Assembly (NCBI GenBank): GCA_019925095.2
Contig: CM034402.1
Location: 4,661,501 to 4,725,500, forward strand
Length of the DNA stretch: 64,000 nt
Direction of reading: 5' to 3'
From: Dendrolimus kikuchii
Lineage: Eukaryota > Arthropoda > Insecta > Lepidoptera > Lasiocampidae
Below the pieces are notes generated by a model. That model was not told the DNA's origin. It ran no database searches and saw only the letters and a program-made list of their open reading frames with translations. Below, piece by piece: positions 31,890 through 43,440 of this stretch (position 1 is the stretch's first letter; every line of letters starts with the position of its first letter). Both the position numbers and the translations under genes were made by a program.

Positions 31890-32295
31890 TACTTGCACCG
31901 ACTTTAAGATATTGTAGAAAGTCGAAAAAGAAAAAGTAGTTGGTTTTGCTTTCGTTAAAAAAAATCTACTTTTCAGTTGCTTGAGTAAATTTAAAAATAA
32001 TATTTTAAGAAATTGTATTTACTACTCGCACGCGTATACAAGTTTCCCTTTCGTGGAGTGTAGGCGCTCAGCGCTCTTCAAAAAGGGTTGCTCTCGATTT
32101 CCCTTGGGATCCACTCACCAGATCCTGACTTGGTGACAATGGGATCATCTCGGGAGCATCTCTCTCGAATAAAGAAAAAAAAATTGAAAATCAGTCTACA
32201 GTTGATGAAGAAATCGCGTAACACACATTAATAAAAAAACACACACAGACGAATTGAGACTCTTCTCCTTTTGGAAGTCGGTTAAAAAGACTTAT
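31890..32295 (+). repeat. P element with one internal unit
   Basis: GACTTTAAGATATTGTAGAA start, a single CAGATCCTGACTTGGTG at about 32119, and CTTCTCCTTTTGGAAGTCGG end. Compare the four-unit copy at 3975-4975. Confidence 0.7.
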
Positions 32296-32959
32296 AAACT
32301 TATGGTCAGTTCCTATATCTTACCGACCGTTCGTTCACTTTACTATGAGTTAAAATTTTATATGAGCTCCATACAAGTAATGTTAAAATTAACCGATGGT
32401 AAGACAAGTGATAAATATTAAGATATAAGAACCGGCCATTAATTAATATTAACATTATACTTAAGAACGAATAAAAGGTAAACAAAGCAAAATAATATAT
32501 TCATTATTTAATTAAGATATACATAATTTGTTAGTATTGTATATATATGTACGTATGTATATATTCTTATCTCATGTCTACTCTTCTTATCTGATTTATT
32601 TCTTTCTTGTTGTTGCAATTCAATTAAATACTGGTTGTTAATTCGCATTTATTATTTACTCTCTTGAGCTGTTGTCAATTTTCATCCCCTATTTCACCTA
32701 CGTCAAGAATGGTTTTTGACATAAAATTAGTCGTTATATCTATATCCTTCCCGAGGGTAATCTACATATCGAGTCTGTTATGTAAGAACATTGTAAGAGG
32801 CAGGTATAAAATTTTACAGGAAAGCTACTTTACAAATTATTTTTTAATACATTATTCATAGACCTTCGAACTTTAGTAAATTCATAATTTTGCTATTATA
32901 GGTACAAATTAGAATATTTATATTCATATCTAAGTTATTTTACTTCTATATATACAGAT

Positions 32960-33198
32960 ATATAAAATCAGGGGGTATAAATCGGACCAGGAGGTTGCGA
33001 AAATGCAATTTTTTGAATTCTTGTTTGTCTATCTGTCTGTCTGGATGATCTGGCTAAGCTCTTAAACGGCTAGATCCATTTTGAGGGGACTTCCACTAGC
33101 AGATAGCTGATGTTATAAGGAGTAACAGGCTACTTTCTTTTTACTTCATTAGGGTTAAGCGAAAAAAATCCACGCGGCGAAGTCGCGGGCACAGCTAG
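32960..33198 (+). mobile_element. Helitron-G copy, uninterrupted
   Basis: TCAGGGGGTATAAATCGGAC, TGTCTGTCTGGATGATCTGG and the end GTCGCGGGCACAGCTAG before T. It is the reference for the SINE-A-interrupted copy at 7375. Confidence 0.7.
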
Positions 33199-33910
33199 TG
33201 TTACAATAAAAAATTAAAATACCTAAACGTTGTCGCTTACGATATTTTTAACTAAAATGCTCGATATATTACTGAATAGTACGCCTATTAACCTTCCTTA
33301 AACTTTCCGTTCTTCTAGCTTTCCTAACTTCTTATTCTCATTTTCGTATACCAATTTTATTTTGAGAATAATAATGTAATTTTCTTTGTTTGCTCAATAC
33401 TGTAAGCACGAGGGTTTTAGCATCGCAAATTTTATGCCTGCAAAGCCCTCCTTTTTTAGAATACGTCGAGATTGGAATGTAATCGAATGAATTACATTAA
33501 AACGGTTGAAGAAACTGTTTGTTGTTTGAATAAAAAAATGTTTAAAAGATTTGTCTAAGATGAAATTTATTCATATTTTTTTTACATTAAGTCTGCGCTC
33601 GCAGCTTATTAAATTACGTCAGAAATGTTGTTTTGGGCTATGTTTACTAATGGGATATTGATTTAGTTACGTTGCCTAGAGGCAAAGAGAAAATATTATA
33701 ATCTGTCAAGAAAAATGAAATGCAAAAGATTTTTTGTTGTGTAGGAAAATAAAGATTGTATTGAATACGAATACAAAAATAGGCCTATTATTCAAATAAA
33801 TGAGGTAGATGTTTGATACAATAAAAAAAATCGGATAAGTGCGTGCAGTCCAATAGAGTGAAGGGTTTTGTATAATTGGCTATTTGACACATTTTACATA
33901 TATACATTCA
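33199..33910. other. no recognised feature
   Basis: AT-rich non-coding sequence. Confidence 0.3.
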
Positions 33911-33911
33911 T

Positions 33912-34215
33912 ACTGTCACGCCCATTTCCCATAAGGGTAGGCTGAGACTGTAGATTTCCACTTGCGACGATTTTGCCATACATCTTTTGCTTCATCTACA
34001 TTCATTAATCTCTTCATGTAACATTAGAGGTGCTTTTTGGCTTTTTATCTGGACATTCTTTAACACACTTGCGATTTTATCATGGTAAGTACGTTGCGGT
34101 CTATCAGCGTGAACTTTAACACCCAGACTGCTTTCCATATACATGTTTTGTCAGCCTCTTTTTATCCATTCTCTCTATACGAGTATGTCCAAACCACTTC
34201 AACATTCCTTTCTCA
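33912..34215 (-). mobile_element. LINE-C-like fragment, old
   Basis: Minus-strand translation gives G-M-L-K-W-F-G-H, then E-R-M-D-K-K-R-L-T-K-H-V-Y, followed by frame breaks. It corresponds to G-M-L-R-W-F-G-H-I-E-R-M in the copy at 58208. Several stops and frameshifts mark it as old. Confidence 0.65.
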
Positions 34216-34228
34216 ACTTTTGTTGTTA

Positions 34229-34267
34229 TATCTTCTTTCAATCGACAACGTTATGGATTGAAAGAAG

Positions 34268-34270
<3 letters not shown>
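34229..34270. repeat. 15-bp hairpin next to microsatellite
   Basis: TATCTTCTTTCAATC and its exact reverse complement enclose a 12-nt loop, directly before the CA run. Confidence 0.85.
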
Positions 34271-34339
<69 letters not shown>

Positions 34340-34348
34340 GCACGCACA

Positions 34349-34430
<82 letters not shown>
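34271..34430. repeat. (CA)n microsatellite
   Basis: About 160 bp of CA with a central GCACGCACGC/ACACGCGC interruption, then TACA and TA repeats to about 34466. The long frames across it (both strands) are artefacts of the dinucleotide. Confidence 0.97.
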
Positions 34431-34432
<2 letters not shown>

Positions 34433-34693
34433 CACATATACATACATACATACATATATATATATACATTTTATAACAAATACCAAAACAATGTGCATAA
34501 AAGAGCGTGCGTTTAAATACTTTATATTGTCACACTTTCATAATTTTTTCATAACAATAATTTTAATTACTTTTTCAGTAATAATCAACAAGTAAATTAT
34601 TATATCTTAATATTTATATATCTTATGAAGGAGGCTGTGGTGATTTTTAATAAGAATATAAAAATATATTAATTGATTTGACTGTCAAATACC

Positions 34694-34879
34694 CTATTCT
34701 AATACCCTACATACTATACGATTCGTTTTCCCATAGAAACGAGAAGATTGTAAGCTGTTTCGTTTGTATATCGAAATTACAACTGTATGTCTTTCACAAC
34801 CACAGACCATAAAAATGACCCGAACGTAGCCAATACGTAGAGGCCCCTTGACAAATTTAATGTAAGTGTCGCGTGACAC
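34694..34879 (-). repeat. interspersed repeat with shared short frame, copy 2
   Basis: M-S-R-D-T-Y-I-K-F-V-K-G-P-L-R on the minus strand and TACGTAGAGGCCCCTTGACA in the DNA pair with 14147-14362. Confidence 0.5.
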
Positions 34880-34899
34880 TGAACTACGATTATCCCTAT

Positions 34900-35340
34900 C
34901 TACACCACATCAAAATGCACCCAAGGACAAGCCCAGGTCAATGTAGGACTAGGCTATTGGGGTGAAGTGCTAGTGGACCTGTGGATCTGAGACTATGGGG
35001 ACTATGGCGACTGCCCGTCGCAATTTTCAAGGAACATGAAAAAAATGGGCAGACGGTAACTCGCCACTCACTGCATGGGCCCCTAAAATTGCCGTACAAG
35101 ATTGCCGAGGGGCAACAAGGGTATGACTGGCTAAAGGGTGGGCTGCAGGTTCACTGAGGCTACTTCCGACATTAGGCCATTTATCACTTCCACCCCTGGA
35201 GCTTGAGTCTTAGCTCTAGCGATCTCCACTCCGCGCCGGCCGACTAAGGGGGAGCACGGAGGTGGGAGCCTTGCCTTGGCCCCCGGAGTCACATCCGAGG
35301 TGTCGTTACTCAGATAAGGCTTCGCCACAAAGCCCCCCAG
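34900..35340 (-). repeat. GC-rich repeat fragment, possibly LINE ORF1
   Basis: GC content is well above the flanks. The minus-strand frame 35131-35328 reads S-N-D-T-S-D-V-T-P-G-A-K-A-R-L and ends at L-Q-P-T-L. I cannot name a family. High GC and an isolated frame resemble R1-clade remains, but no RT motif is present. Confidence 0.35.
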
Positions 35341-35769
35341 CGGGTATTGAATTTATTATTACTCGTATTTATTACCAACTTCAAAAGATTTTCCTCAAAA
35401 AATAAATTCGTATGAAATTGACACAAGGATTTAATTTCACGAATTCAAATAAACATCAAATAAGGAAAATTGACCTAAAAAAGGCAAAGGAACCTAACCA
35501 TATTAAATAATTTTCCTTTCGACGAAAGTAACAAATAGGTTGAATGGAGGTGTTATGTTATCGATATAATTTCATTTGAAATGAAAATATTACGATATAA
35601 AATGTTTTTCGTCTAATATTGCTGTTTATTCTGTATGTATTGACAATTTTCTGTTATGTTTTTGTGAAGTATATAAAGTCTACTATATTATTTTGTGTTA
35701 TTTTATGACGCCACCATTGCTATAGTGATAGATATAGATATATTGCTTTTCATAAGTCTGGGGGGAAGC

Positions 35770-35815
35770 TTAGAAGAGATCTCTTCAAGTAATAAGGCCA
35801 CTCTTTTTTCGACTT
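35770..35815 (+). mobile_element. LINE-E tail fragment, copy 3
   Basis: GAAGAGATCTCTTCAAGTAA and ATAAGGCCACTCTTTTT resemble the LINE-E tail start. It abuts the solo LTR copy and replaces its first 20 bases. Confidence 0.4.
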
Positions 35816-35817
35816 GC

Positions 35818-36270
35818 CGCCGTTGGAATTATTATAGAGTTTATTAGAACTATACAAACACGTATACTACAGGTACAAATATAACTGAACACAACCAGTC
35901 CAAACGTAATGCACAATTCAATAACAAGCGCAAAGTTCGTCACTAAATAGATTACCGAATGTACACAGGTCTTACTTCGCTTGTGGTTATCGCTAGACTG
36001 TCGGTCTCTCCATTGGGGCATTGCTTTATACTGCACCGATACAATATGTCTGTCCGACTGCGTAGACCGAATTTCTTAGAATCAGTTCGACATACCTGGC
36101 TAATGACTGCCATAAAAGATTGCTGTGTTCTAATCACAAAGAGGCTGTTTTCTAATCACAAATTTTAAACACAAAGTAAACAAAAGAAGTCCAACTGCGG
36201 AAAGTTAATAAAGGGTGCTTTTACGGTATGCAGGTGTGAATCCCCTTTCGCCGGCGTGTAGGTCGTAACA
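35818..36270 (+). mobile_element. solo LTR, copy 2 (5' end missing)
   Basis: It matches the LTR at 41394-42245 from CCGTTGGAATTATTA to the end GGTCGTAACA, without that copy's two insertions. It lacks the terminal TGTTACGAG start. No gag or pol sequence adjoins it. Confidence 0.7.
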
Positions 36271-36544
36271 ATATTTTAAGAACCTAGGTTTAATTCATGA
36301 TAAAGTTATTTGTTTTATGTAAAATAATTTATTTTGCGAATATATTGTTGCAGTCATCAATCAAATAGTAGCCGTAGAATGACATATAAAACGTGACACT
36401 AACAATACATTTAAAAAATATTGTTTTTATTATTAAATATTTATATATAATATCATATTTACTATTGTATATATACTTTTAAGTTAGTTCTATTTATAGG
36501 ATAGTTTTATATTTATTGTTTATTTTTTTATACAATTAGTTATA

Positions 36545-36753
36545 CATACTAATATATAAAGCTGAACGCCCTAACCTCAAGAACTACTGCCCTGATTTGA
36601 AAAATTATTTCAGTGTTAGATAGCCGATTTATCGAGGAAGGCTATAGGCTGTATATCATCACGCTAAGACCAATAGAAGCGGAGCACCAATGAAGAATGT
36701 TTCAAAATCGGGGAATTTTAAAAACAAATTCCACGTGGACGAAGTCGCGCTAG
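36545..36753 (+). mobile_element. Helitron-G copy
   Basis: ACTAATATATAAAGCTGAAC start, GGAGCGGAGC-type block, and end CCACGTGGACGAAGTCGCGC with CTAG before T. Confidence 0.6.
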
Positions 36754-36817
36754 TATTACAGAATTTTTATTTTATAAATATTATTTATAAAATAAATAAT
36801 ATTTATTTTATAAATAC

Positions 36818-37024
36818 ACGACACACATTCCATGATCAAATTGATCGTGTACTAGCGGAGGGTGATGTCAGGAGCCTTAAGAACAGACGAGTGTGCATGA
36901 CAAGAGTTATGAATGTCAAAGAAGCAAGTGAGGTGTGTAAGAATGGGCCTAAATGGCGCTCTATTGTTCGTGCCTACCCCGCAAGGGAACTGGCGTGAAG
37001 TTATGTATGTATGTATGTATGTAT
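36818..37024 (+). mobile_element. LINE-C 3' fragment e
   Basis: It codes R-H-T-F-H-D-Q-I-D-R-V-L-A-E to the family end and finishes in four TATG units. The 102-codon frame starting at 36690 joins Helitron sequence to it by chance. Confidence 0.82.
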
Positions 37025-37029
37025 TTAAA

Positions 37030-37150
37030 TTAACTCTTCCTAAGCCACGCTACTGATTTTTAAGTGGTTTTCACAGTCAGATAGATAATGTTTCCAGGCA
37101 GTTTTATATATACTAGCTTTTACCCGCGGCCTTGCTTGCGATTTATAAAA
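37030..37150 (+). mobile_element. Helitron-like fragment
   Basis: AAGTGGTTTTCACAGTCAGA, then ACTAGCTTTTACCCGCGGCC, as at 40390-40450. Confidence 0.45.
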
Positions 37151-39640
37151 CATTTAATTAAGATTTTATGCCATCAGGAAATCTAACAAAAATAATAAAA
37201 TAAAATTACAGTATGAACGATGCCCTATGTATATAAAACTATTACATAAATGTTCGTACAGGGGCTAATGATATCTATAGTTGTAAATGTAAAGGTATAT
37301 TATAATATCCTGACCTAATGTATATTAATACAAGAAAGGTACAAATCAAGAATCAAATCCCTCATTTCCAAGTCTACGTAGCAAAAGGCGGCTAAAATAT
37401 AACGTTAACTAATTCGATTCAATCCATTTGTCGCAGGTAAGTGTTCTCGACGTCAGAACACCAGCACCCGAGCGTCGAATCCTTTTATTTATTATCGATA
37501 ATTTGCTTAATAGTCACCTTCGTAGTCTGTAATCTAATTTATTAGTAGACCGCGTTGGTGTTAGCTTCGAAAGGTTCCGATTGTGCATACTAATACGTAG
37601 GTATTATGTATTTTATTTTTTTGTAACGTTTGTAATACGTTCGATGTTTCTCTAAGAGTCATTAATGACAGGTCTTTTGCTTAGCGTTCATTCATTTACC
37701 GTACTATAGGTCAATTTTGACATAAGATGTCAGCTTATGTCAAATTTTAACAAATAGTAAGGGAAATGAACGGCCTCTAAAATAATGGAATCGGGCATTA
37801 GTGTTCAGATTGTAGTCCCTCCTTTGAGCAATTTGGTCGCAATTTATATCATTCGTGTACATATTAGAAGGAAGAAAGAAAAGATTTATTGTGGAAAATA
37901 TATGTACACTAAAAATAGAATACGCTTAATTTGGAAGCTTTGACATTTATGCAGAGCATTGCTATCAGGCCAGCATTTCTTAACTCTACACGTGATTTTT
38001 ATTAGCACAACAAAGCCGGACATGTTACCAGCTGCACTTTAAAAAAAATTGCCGTATCGTATTGCTTTAGCAAAAGCACAAAGCTGACTTGGAAGCCAGC
38101 ATAACATACTGCGTATGTTATTACCTCAAAGTCTTTTCTTATATTAATGTCTTTCCTGTCCATAATTACTCTTTACATTATAACAATAATTATTGTTGCC
38201 GACAGAGAGCACACGTCGGAGCACACCTTCTCTACACGCCTCTCATACCACCGACGCCCATAGCTCACACAGTTAGCAGCTAAGCTAGGTTTCGGACGGA
38301 ATGTGGGATATAGAAGCGTTCTTGGAGGCCGGAAATAGTCACTTGTTCAATTGCTCACATACATATGCTACCAATACGCACTACACGTCTCTCTGCCATT
38401 CATCTCTGTAATTCGTCTATGTATAGTTTTGTCGCATACACATCCAAAAGGACGGTAGCTATATTATGGGAAGATACGTCGATTCTGATTTTCTAAATAT
38501 TTTTCAGACTCGACCGATGTTTGAAGTCTAGGCTTAGTAGTAAGGATATAAGAAAGTACTTGCCGGATGCTGCTAACACCTCTAGATTGTAGTAATATTA
38601 ATTTTGTTTAATTTGGTGGGAATGATTGTACAATTTCACACGCGTGTAGTGTTATTTGTAGTATCCATCGACTGACTGACAGCTCTCGACTTTGACGCAT
38701 AACAACATGCTAGCCGACCAAAAAATTGGTGTCTTCGATACCGCTAGAGCCGTGACACTCGAACATGGATTATTCGAATAATAGAAAACTTATATGCAAA
38801 CGAAACATCTATGTATAGTTTTAATTTAATAGTAAATAACGGCAACAATAAGTCACACAGTCCACATCGAGTTTTATTTGGAAGAAGCAACGGCCACCAA
38901 TAATGACTAATAAGTAAAACCTAAATGATGCCGCGTAAAAAAATAGATTCATACTACCGATCATAACTTTATACGCCCGACACGAGTTTTTGAGCAGAAA
39001 ACAACGTATCTTTGTTATCACTGCGACGTATTACGTGATAGAATAGGATAATACTGAGTCTTAACTGCTGATTATGACGCACGTCAGAACCACGTGAGGA
39101 AGATAATTATGATTCACTTAGATGGTAATTTGTAGACTCGGGATTAAATACTTAGGTTTATGAAATTTCACTTGATCATACAGAAATTTGATTTCGCATT
39201 GTTGTGTAATTGAATAAGCATTGTAAATCCGATGCGTATCTCAGAGACTATATAAAGAAATAAATTGTTACAATTTTTTATTACATTCATCAAAACCAAA
39301 CATTAACTAAAATATGCTATAACAGATAATCGAATTATACTATAATAGAATAATATGTCTAACGAGTTCTTCTATATGCAGACTCAGCTTGCTTTGGACA
39401 GCTCTGGTATGCATAAGCCTTAAATTTACTATTTTATTTTCCTAACTAATACCTATCCTAACACAGAAAAGTAAAACTAAAGCCTGATTTACATTTGCAT
39501 TTAAATTGATAGATTACTTGCCGATAAGTCCTTATCAACGTTTGAATTAGAGAGCCATCTACTTAATTGATAACTTACTCCTTAATTAAAAAATGACTGT
39601 TGCGCGAGTTAACTAACTACTTAACTAATGTAAATGAAAC
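37151..39640. other. largest stretch without recognised repeats or genes
   Basis: No convincing frame on either strand. A weak SINE-A-like scrap (CATTAGTGTTCAGATTGTAG) lies at about 37798, and AAGAAAGAAAAGATTTATTG near 37872 resembles a LINE tail. It could be single-copy intergenic or intronic DNA. Confidence 0.35.
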
Positions 39641-39840
39641 TTTTTTATTTTCCAATTTTATTGCATGAGTTTAGCAGACAGGCAAATGGCCCACCTGGTG
39701 GGCAGTGATTACCGTTGCCTATGGACATTTGTAATACCGAAGGTGGTACAAATGCGTTGCCACTCTCTAAAAGGAGACTAGAACTTGGTCGCTAATGCGG
39801 GAATACAACACAAGGTTGTTATGGCAGCATACTCTAGATT
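39641..39840 (-). mobile_element. SINE-A copy 12, head missing
   Basis: TTTTATTGCATGAG, GACATTTGTAATACCGAAGG and GTTGTTATGGCAGCATACTC match the tail two thirds. The copy stops at TCTAGA. Confidence 0.75.
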
Positions 39841-40294
39841 ACACACTGCAAACACTCTACACACATTACAAACGCGTAAAAACAGAAGAGAACGTAAGCT
39901 GTTATTATCAATAAAATAATTTAATTTCTTATATTTTTCATCGTATTTCAGCTCAATCAATTTTATTTATGTACTCGATTTACTGCGGCGAATAACGTTC
40001 GATCAATCGTACTACTGCTTACTGCACAAATAAACGTTCATAGAATGTAACATCAATTAACAAAACGACAGTCGTAACTCCGCCCATACCTCATTATAGC
40101 TTATGGATTGGAGACCATTACCTCCTCGTAAGGTCGTAAGTAAGCTTCGATTGCGACATTTTAGTGGCCAGCAGTTTGCTTTCATTTCGCTATTACCTGG
40201 GATTTATAAAAAGTCCGTTATATAAGCTAATTTTGAGACAAAACTAAAGCAGTTTATTACAAAAAGAAAACCCAATTAATAAAGTCTAATCTTG

Positions 40295-40460
40295 ACATAG
40301 TATAAAACAACATCACTTTCAGAGTCTGTCTGCCTGTCTGTATATCCGTTAACTACTCCTAAACTACGCAACGGATTTTTAAGTGGTCTTCACCATCAGT
40401 TAGGTAAGTTTTCAAGGAGGGTTTATAAATATACTAGCATTTGTCCGCGGGTTCACACGC
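40295..40460 (+). mobile_element. Helitron-like fragment
   Basis: TCTGCCTGTCTGTATATCCG, CTACGCAACGGATTTTTAAG, ACTAGCATTTGTCCGCGGG. Same layout as 23935-24060. Confidence 0.5.
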
Positions 40461-41105
40461 GATATATAAACACATGTAAGTTATGTAAGTAAAATAATCG
40501 CCTCAATTACAACAATAATGGTAAAAACATAATTTGAAAATAAAAAATTGACTAAACCATTTAAACTTGAATAAAATGTATCTAAAAACGGTTAAAATAA
40601 CACAAAATAAGAAATAAAAGCTTAAACAAAAGATGAAAAATTTAATTAAAAAATAACAATCTACCTGCGAGCATTATCTTGTTAGGGCTCCTATAAGTCT
40701 TATTAAAATGTATAACCGAGTATTTTGAAGTGAAATTTCTTTAGAATCCTTATGATTTGAAACTCGATGAAACGAAAAAGCGACACTAAAAAGAAATAAA
40801 CTTATAAATGTAAAGGACTAAGCCTACGAGAGAATGAGATACGAGTTTTACATTGTGCAGCACAGATTAAAGACTCTTATTATACGTACCGCTGAGTAGG
40901 TGATCTCCTTACCGTTGTCTGTTTTTTTCTGAAACATGCAATTAAGATGACTTCAATTCTCGCGTGAAAAGGTATCTTCTAGCTAAGCTTCAACTGAAAC
41001 TGCATTTCCATTTGATACTAGGTGAAATATCGGCCAAATGCGAACCTATATAATATACACAAACAGAATTGAGATTGAAATTGTATTGAAGGAAAGTGTT
41101 ACTAT
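40461..41105. other. no recognised feature
   Basis: AT-rich sequence without gene or matched repeat. Confidence 0.3.
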
Positions 41106-41318
41106 CATGTGCTGCCGCTCTCTAAAGGGAAGCTAGAACCAGGCCACCAATACCGGAATACAACTCAAGGTTGTTATTGCAGCATACTCTAGACCAGGAG
41201 TGGTAGCCATCGAGATGGACAAATACTCTAGTAGCTGTTTGTAGGTTGTTTTGTCTCCTCTTACGATAGGCCGCCCGGCCGCAGAAAATTGTATTCTTTC
41301 TCCATTCCTGCACAGATA
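41106..41318 (-). mobile_element. SINE-A copy 13, tail missing
   Basis: It runs from CTGCCGCTCTCTAAAGGG to CATTCCTGCACAGATA. The tail third is absent, an unusual truncation at the A-tail side. Confidence 0.8.
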
Positions 41319-41454
41319 AACTATCATGATAGCAAGATATGTTTTTTATATGAACGTGGTGTTACAATTTATTTTAATAATATTGTTACGAGTTGCAGGA
41401 CTCGAATTAAAATGCCGTTGGAATTATTACAGAGTTTATTAGATCTATATAACA

Positions 41455-41622
41455 TACATACATACATACATAACTTCACGCCAGTTCCCTTGCGGGGTAG
41501 GCACGAACAACAGAGCGCCATTTAGGCTTATTCTTACACACCTCACTTGCTTCTTTGACATTCATAACTCTTGTCATGCACGCTCGTCTGTTCTTAAGGC
41601 TCCTAACATCACCTTCTGCTCT
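41455..41622 (-). mobile_element. LINE-C 3' fragment f inside the LTR, 10-bp target duplication
   Basis: It starts with (CATA)n and reads the family C-terminus on the minus strand. CTATATAACA flanks it at 41445-41454 and 41623-41632. Confidence 0.9.
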
Positions 41623-41943
41623 CTATATAACACAGGTACAAATATAAACGAAAGCAACAAGTCCAAACGTAATGCAGAAGATCGTACTTCAATAACACGA
41701 GCAAAGTCCTAAATAGACTACCGAATGTACACAAGTCTTGCTTCGCTCGTGGTTATCGCTCGACTGCCTCGTCCCTCAATCGAGGCATTGCTTTATACTG
41801 CACAGATGCAATGTCTGCCTGGCCGCGTGGGCCGAATTCCCTAGAATTATTTGGTACTTTAAATCCGACACACCTAGCTAATGACTGCCATAAAAGATTA
41901 CAATACACAATGGGCTGTTTTCTAATCACACAAAGTAAACAAA

Positions 41944-42149
41944 AGAATAATAACCATATGCAAAATTAAAATTAAATAATTAAAATTAACAATTTGGCGG
42001 TAGGCTAAATAAAACTTTAACAATACTCGTTGACACTTGACATCTTTGTCTTCCGTGATCACGGCCACTGAAAAGTGGCCGAAACGTCGGAAAAATCAAA
42101 ATCCAATAAAATTACCGCGCTTAAAACCGTTAAAACGTAGTTTTATTAT
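41944..42149 (+). mobile_element. Foldback-B right arm inside the LTR, 9-bp flanking repeat
   Basis: Part of the spacer (AATAATAACCATA) and one complete arm to GTAGTTTTATTAT. GTAAACAAA flanks it at 41935-41943 and 42150-42158. The LTR sequence at 36170-36190 gives the empty site. Confidence 0.85.
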
Positions 42150-42249
42150 GTAAACAAACGAAGTTCAAATGCTAAAAGGTAATAAAATGTGTTTCTACAG
42201 GTATGCAGGTGTGAATTTGTCTTTGTCGGCGTCTAGGTCGTAACAATAT

Positions 42250-43029
42250 GTATTACCTACTTACCAAATTGAATAAATCAGTATAAGAGATTGGGGCTAG
42301 TTATAAATTCAATCTTGTTAATATACAAGAAGCGTAGGGAACCCTTCAAACTTTTTCTATGAATTTATCTGATCGCCGAGGCTCCTTAACTCCGACTTTT
42401 AAATACTCAAAAAGCCCCCTCTCATCTAAAGACAAGACAGCCTGACAAAGCCTCATGCTCACGAATACAAAATACACCACGATTTTAAACCTTATCGCAA
42501 AGTGATAAGGCACGATTTTAGCAGCGTTTGTTTTAAACTGTACTAATGCGATTGTAAAGGTTTTATTCCCGAAGTTTCTGATTATTGAAAGTTTGTATAT
42601 TCTTTTTGTTTAGAAGCGTTTCGGTCACGGAGGCGCTTTTGGAAGGGGTGGAGTTCGTTTGCGAATTCTCACTTTATACTTATTTTTTAAATTACTTGAA
42701 TGGATTTTGCTTTGAATGCGACGAGGGGTCATTATTCTGATGTTTCGTTTATAGGTTTCCTTTATAATCGATTATGACCTTTATTCTCGAAGGAGTAAAG
42801 ATCATAACTGTATTCAACGTTAGTGCATAAAATGCTATTGGTTTTAATTCATGTCTTCTTTTGTTGTAATTGTTAACGATTCGACTTTACGTCACCGGTT
42901 ATTATTTTTATAATAAACTAAAGCGATTTAAACAGATTTGAAATATGTTCTAAACTGTATCTCGCGGAAATGTCTAATATTCTCCGGAATAAATAATTGT
43001 GTAATCTAATCTTAAAATAAATAAATCTG
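42250..43029. other. no recognised feature
   Basis: No gene or matched repeat. Confidence 0.3.
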
Positions 43030-43135
43030 ATAAATGGGCTATCTATCACTGAAAGAATTTTTCAAATCAGACCTAGTTCCTGAGTTTAGCACGTTCAAGC
43101 AAACAAACAAACTCTTCAGCTTTGTATATGACAAA
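43030..43135 (-). mobile_element. Helitron-G 5' fragment
   Basis: GGGCTATCTATCACTGAAAG, TTTTTCAAATCAGACCTAGT and CAAGCAAACAAAC are the inverted first 100 bp of the copy at 60430. Confidence 0.6.
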
Positions 43136-43261
43136 TACCACTGCTATAGTAGTTATTTACCAAGGGGAGAAAGTGATCTATTATCATGCATATAAGTTAG
43201 GGATCGTACTTTCTTCCGAGTGATAGTACTTTTCATATAGTCGGTAGACAAACAAATTTTA

Positions 43262-43440
43262 TACTCCCAAGGGAATTTGTTATGGATAATATACAACGAA
43301 CCGCTCTGTAGCCGTTCCCAAACACCCAGACCATAGTAAACAACGGAAAGTTCGTTTACGAAATTTACCATGCCAGGAATCGAACCCGAAGTCTACGCTA
43401 CAGAGAGGTAGGCTGGCAAGGGGCTAACCCACTCAACTAT
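43262..43440 (-). mobile_element. SINE-D copy 2
   Basis: In minus orientation: TAGTTGAGTGGGTTAGCC head (A box region), B box GGGTTCGATTCC, then CTATGGTCTGGGTGTTTGGG. The far end is replaced. Confidence 0.8.

Larger units (their letters stand above)
41394..42245 (+). mobile_element. solo LTR, copy 1, with two nested insertions
   Basis: Ends are TGTTACGA and TCGTAACA, inverted and of the TG...CA type. ATAT flanks both sides (41390-41393, 42246-42249). Without the two insertions and their duplications it is about 459 bp. No internal retrotransposon genes adjoin, so this is a solo LTR left by recombination. A 4-bp duplication fits Gypsy-like or related elements, not assigned further. Confidence 0.82.

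Noticed and set aside
34143..34595. Long frames on both strands across the CA run (up to 150 codons)
   Set aside because: Dinucleotide repeats are open in several frames by chance; the predicted proteins are only Thr-His or Cys-Val repeats.
36690..36998. 102-codon frame across 36.7-37.0 kb as a gene
   Set aside because: It joins a Helitron end, spacer and a LINE-C fragment by chance.
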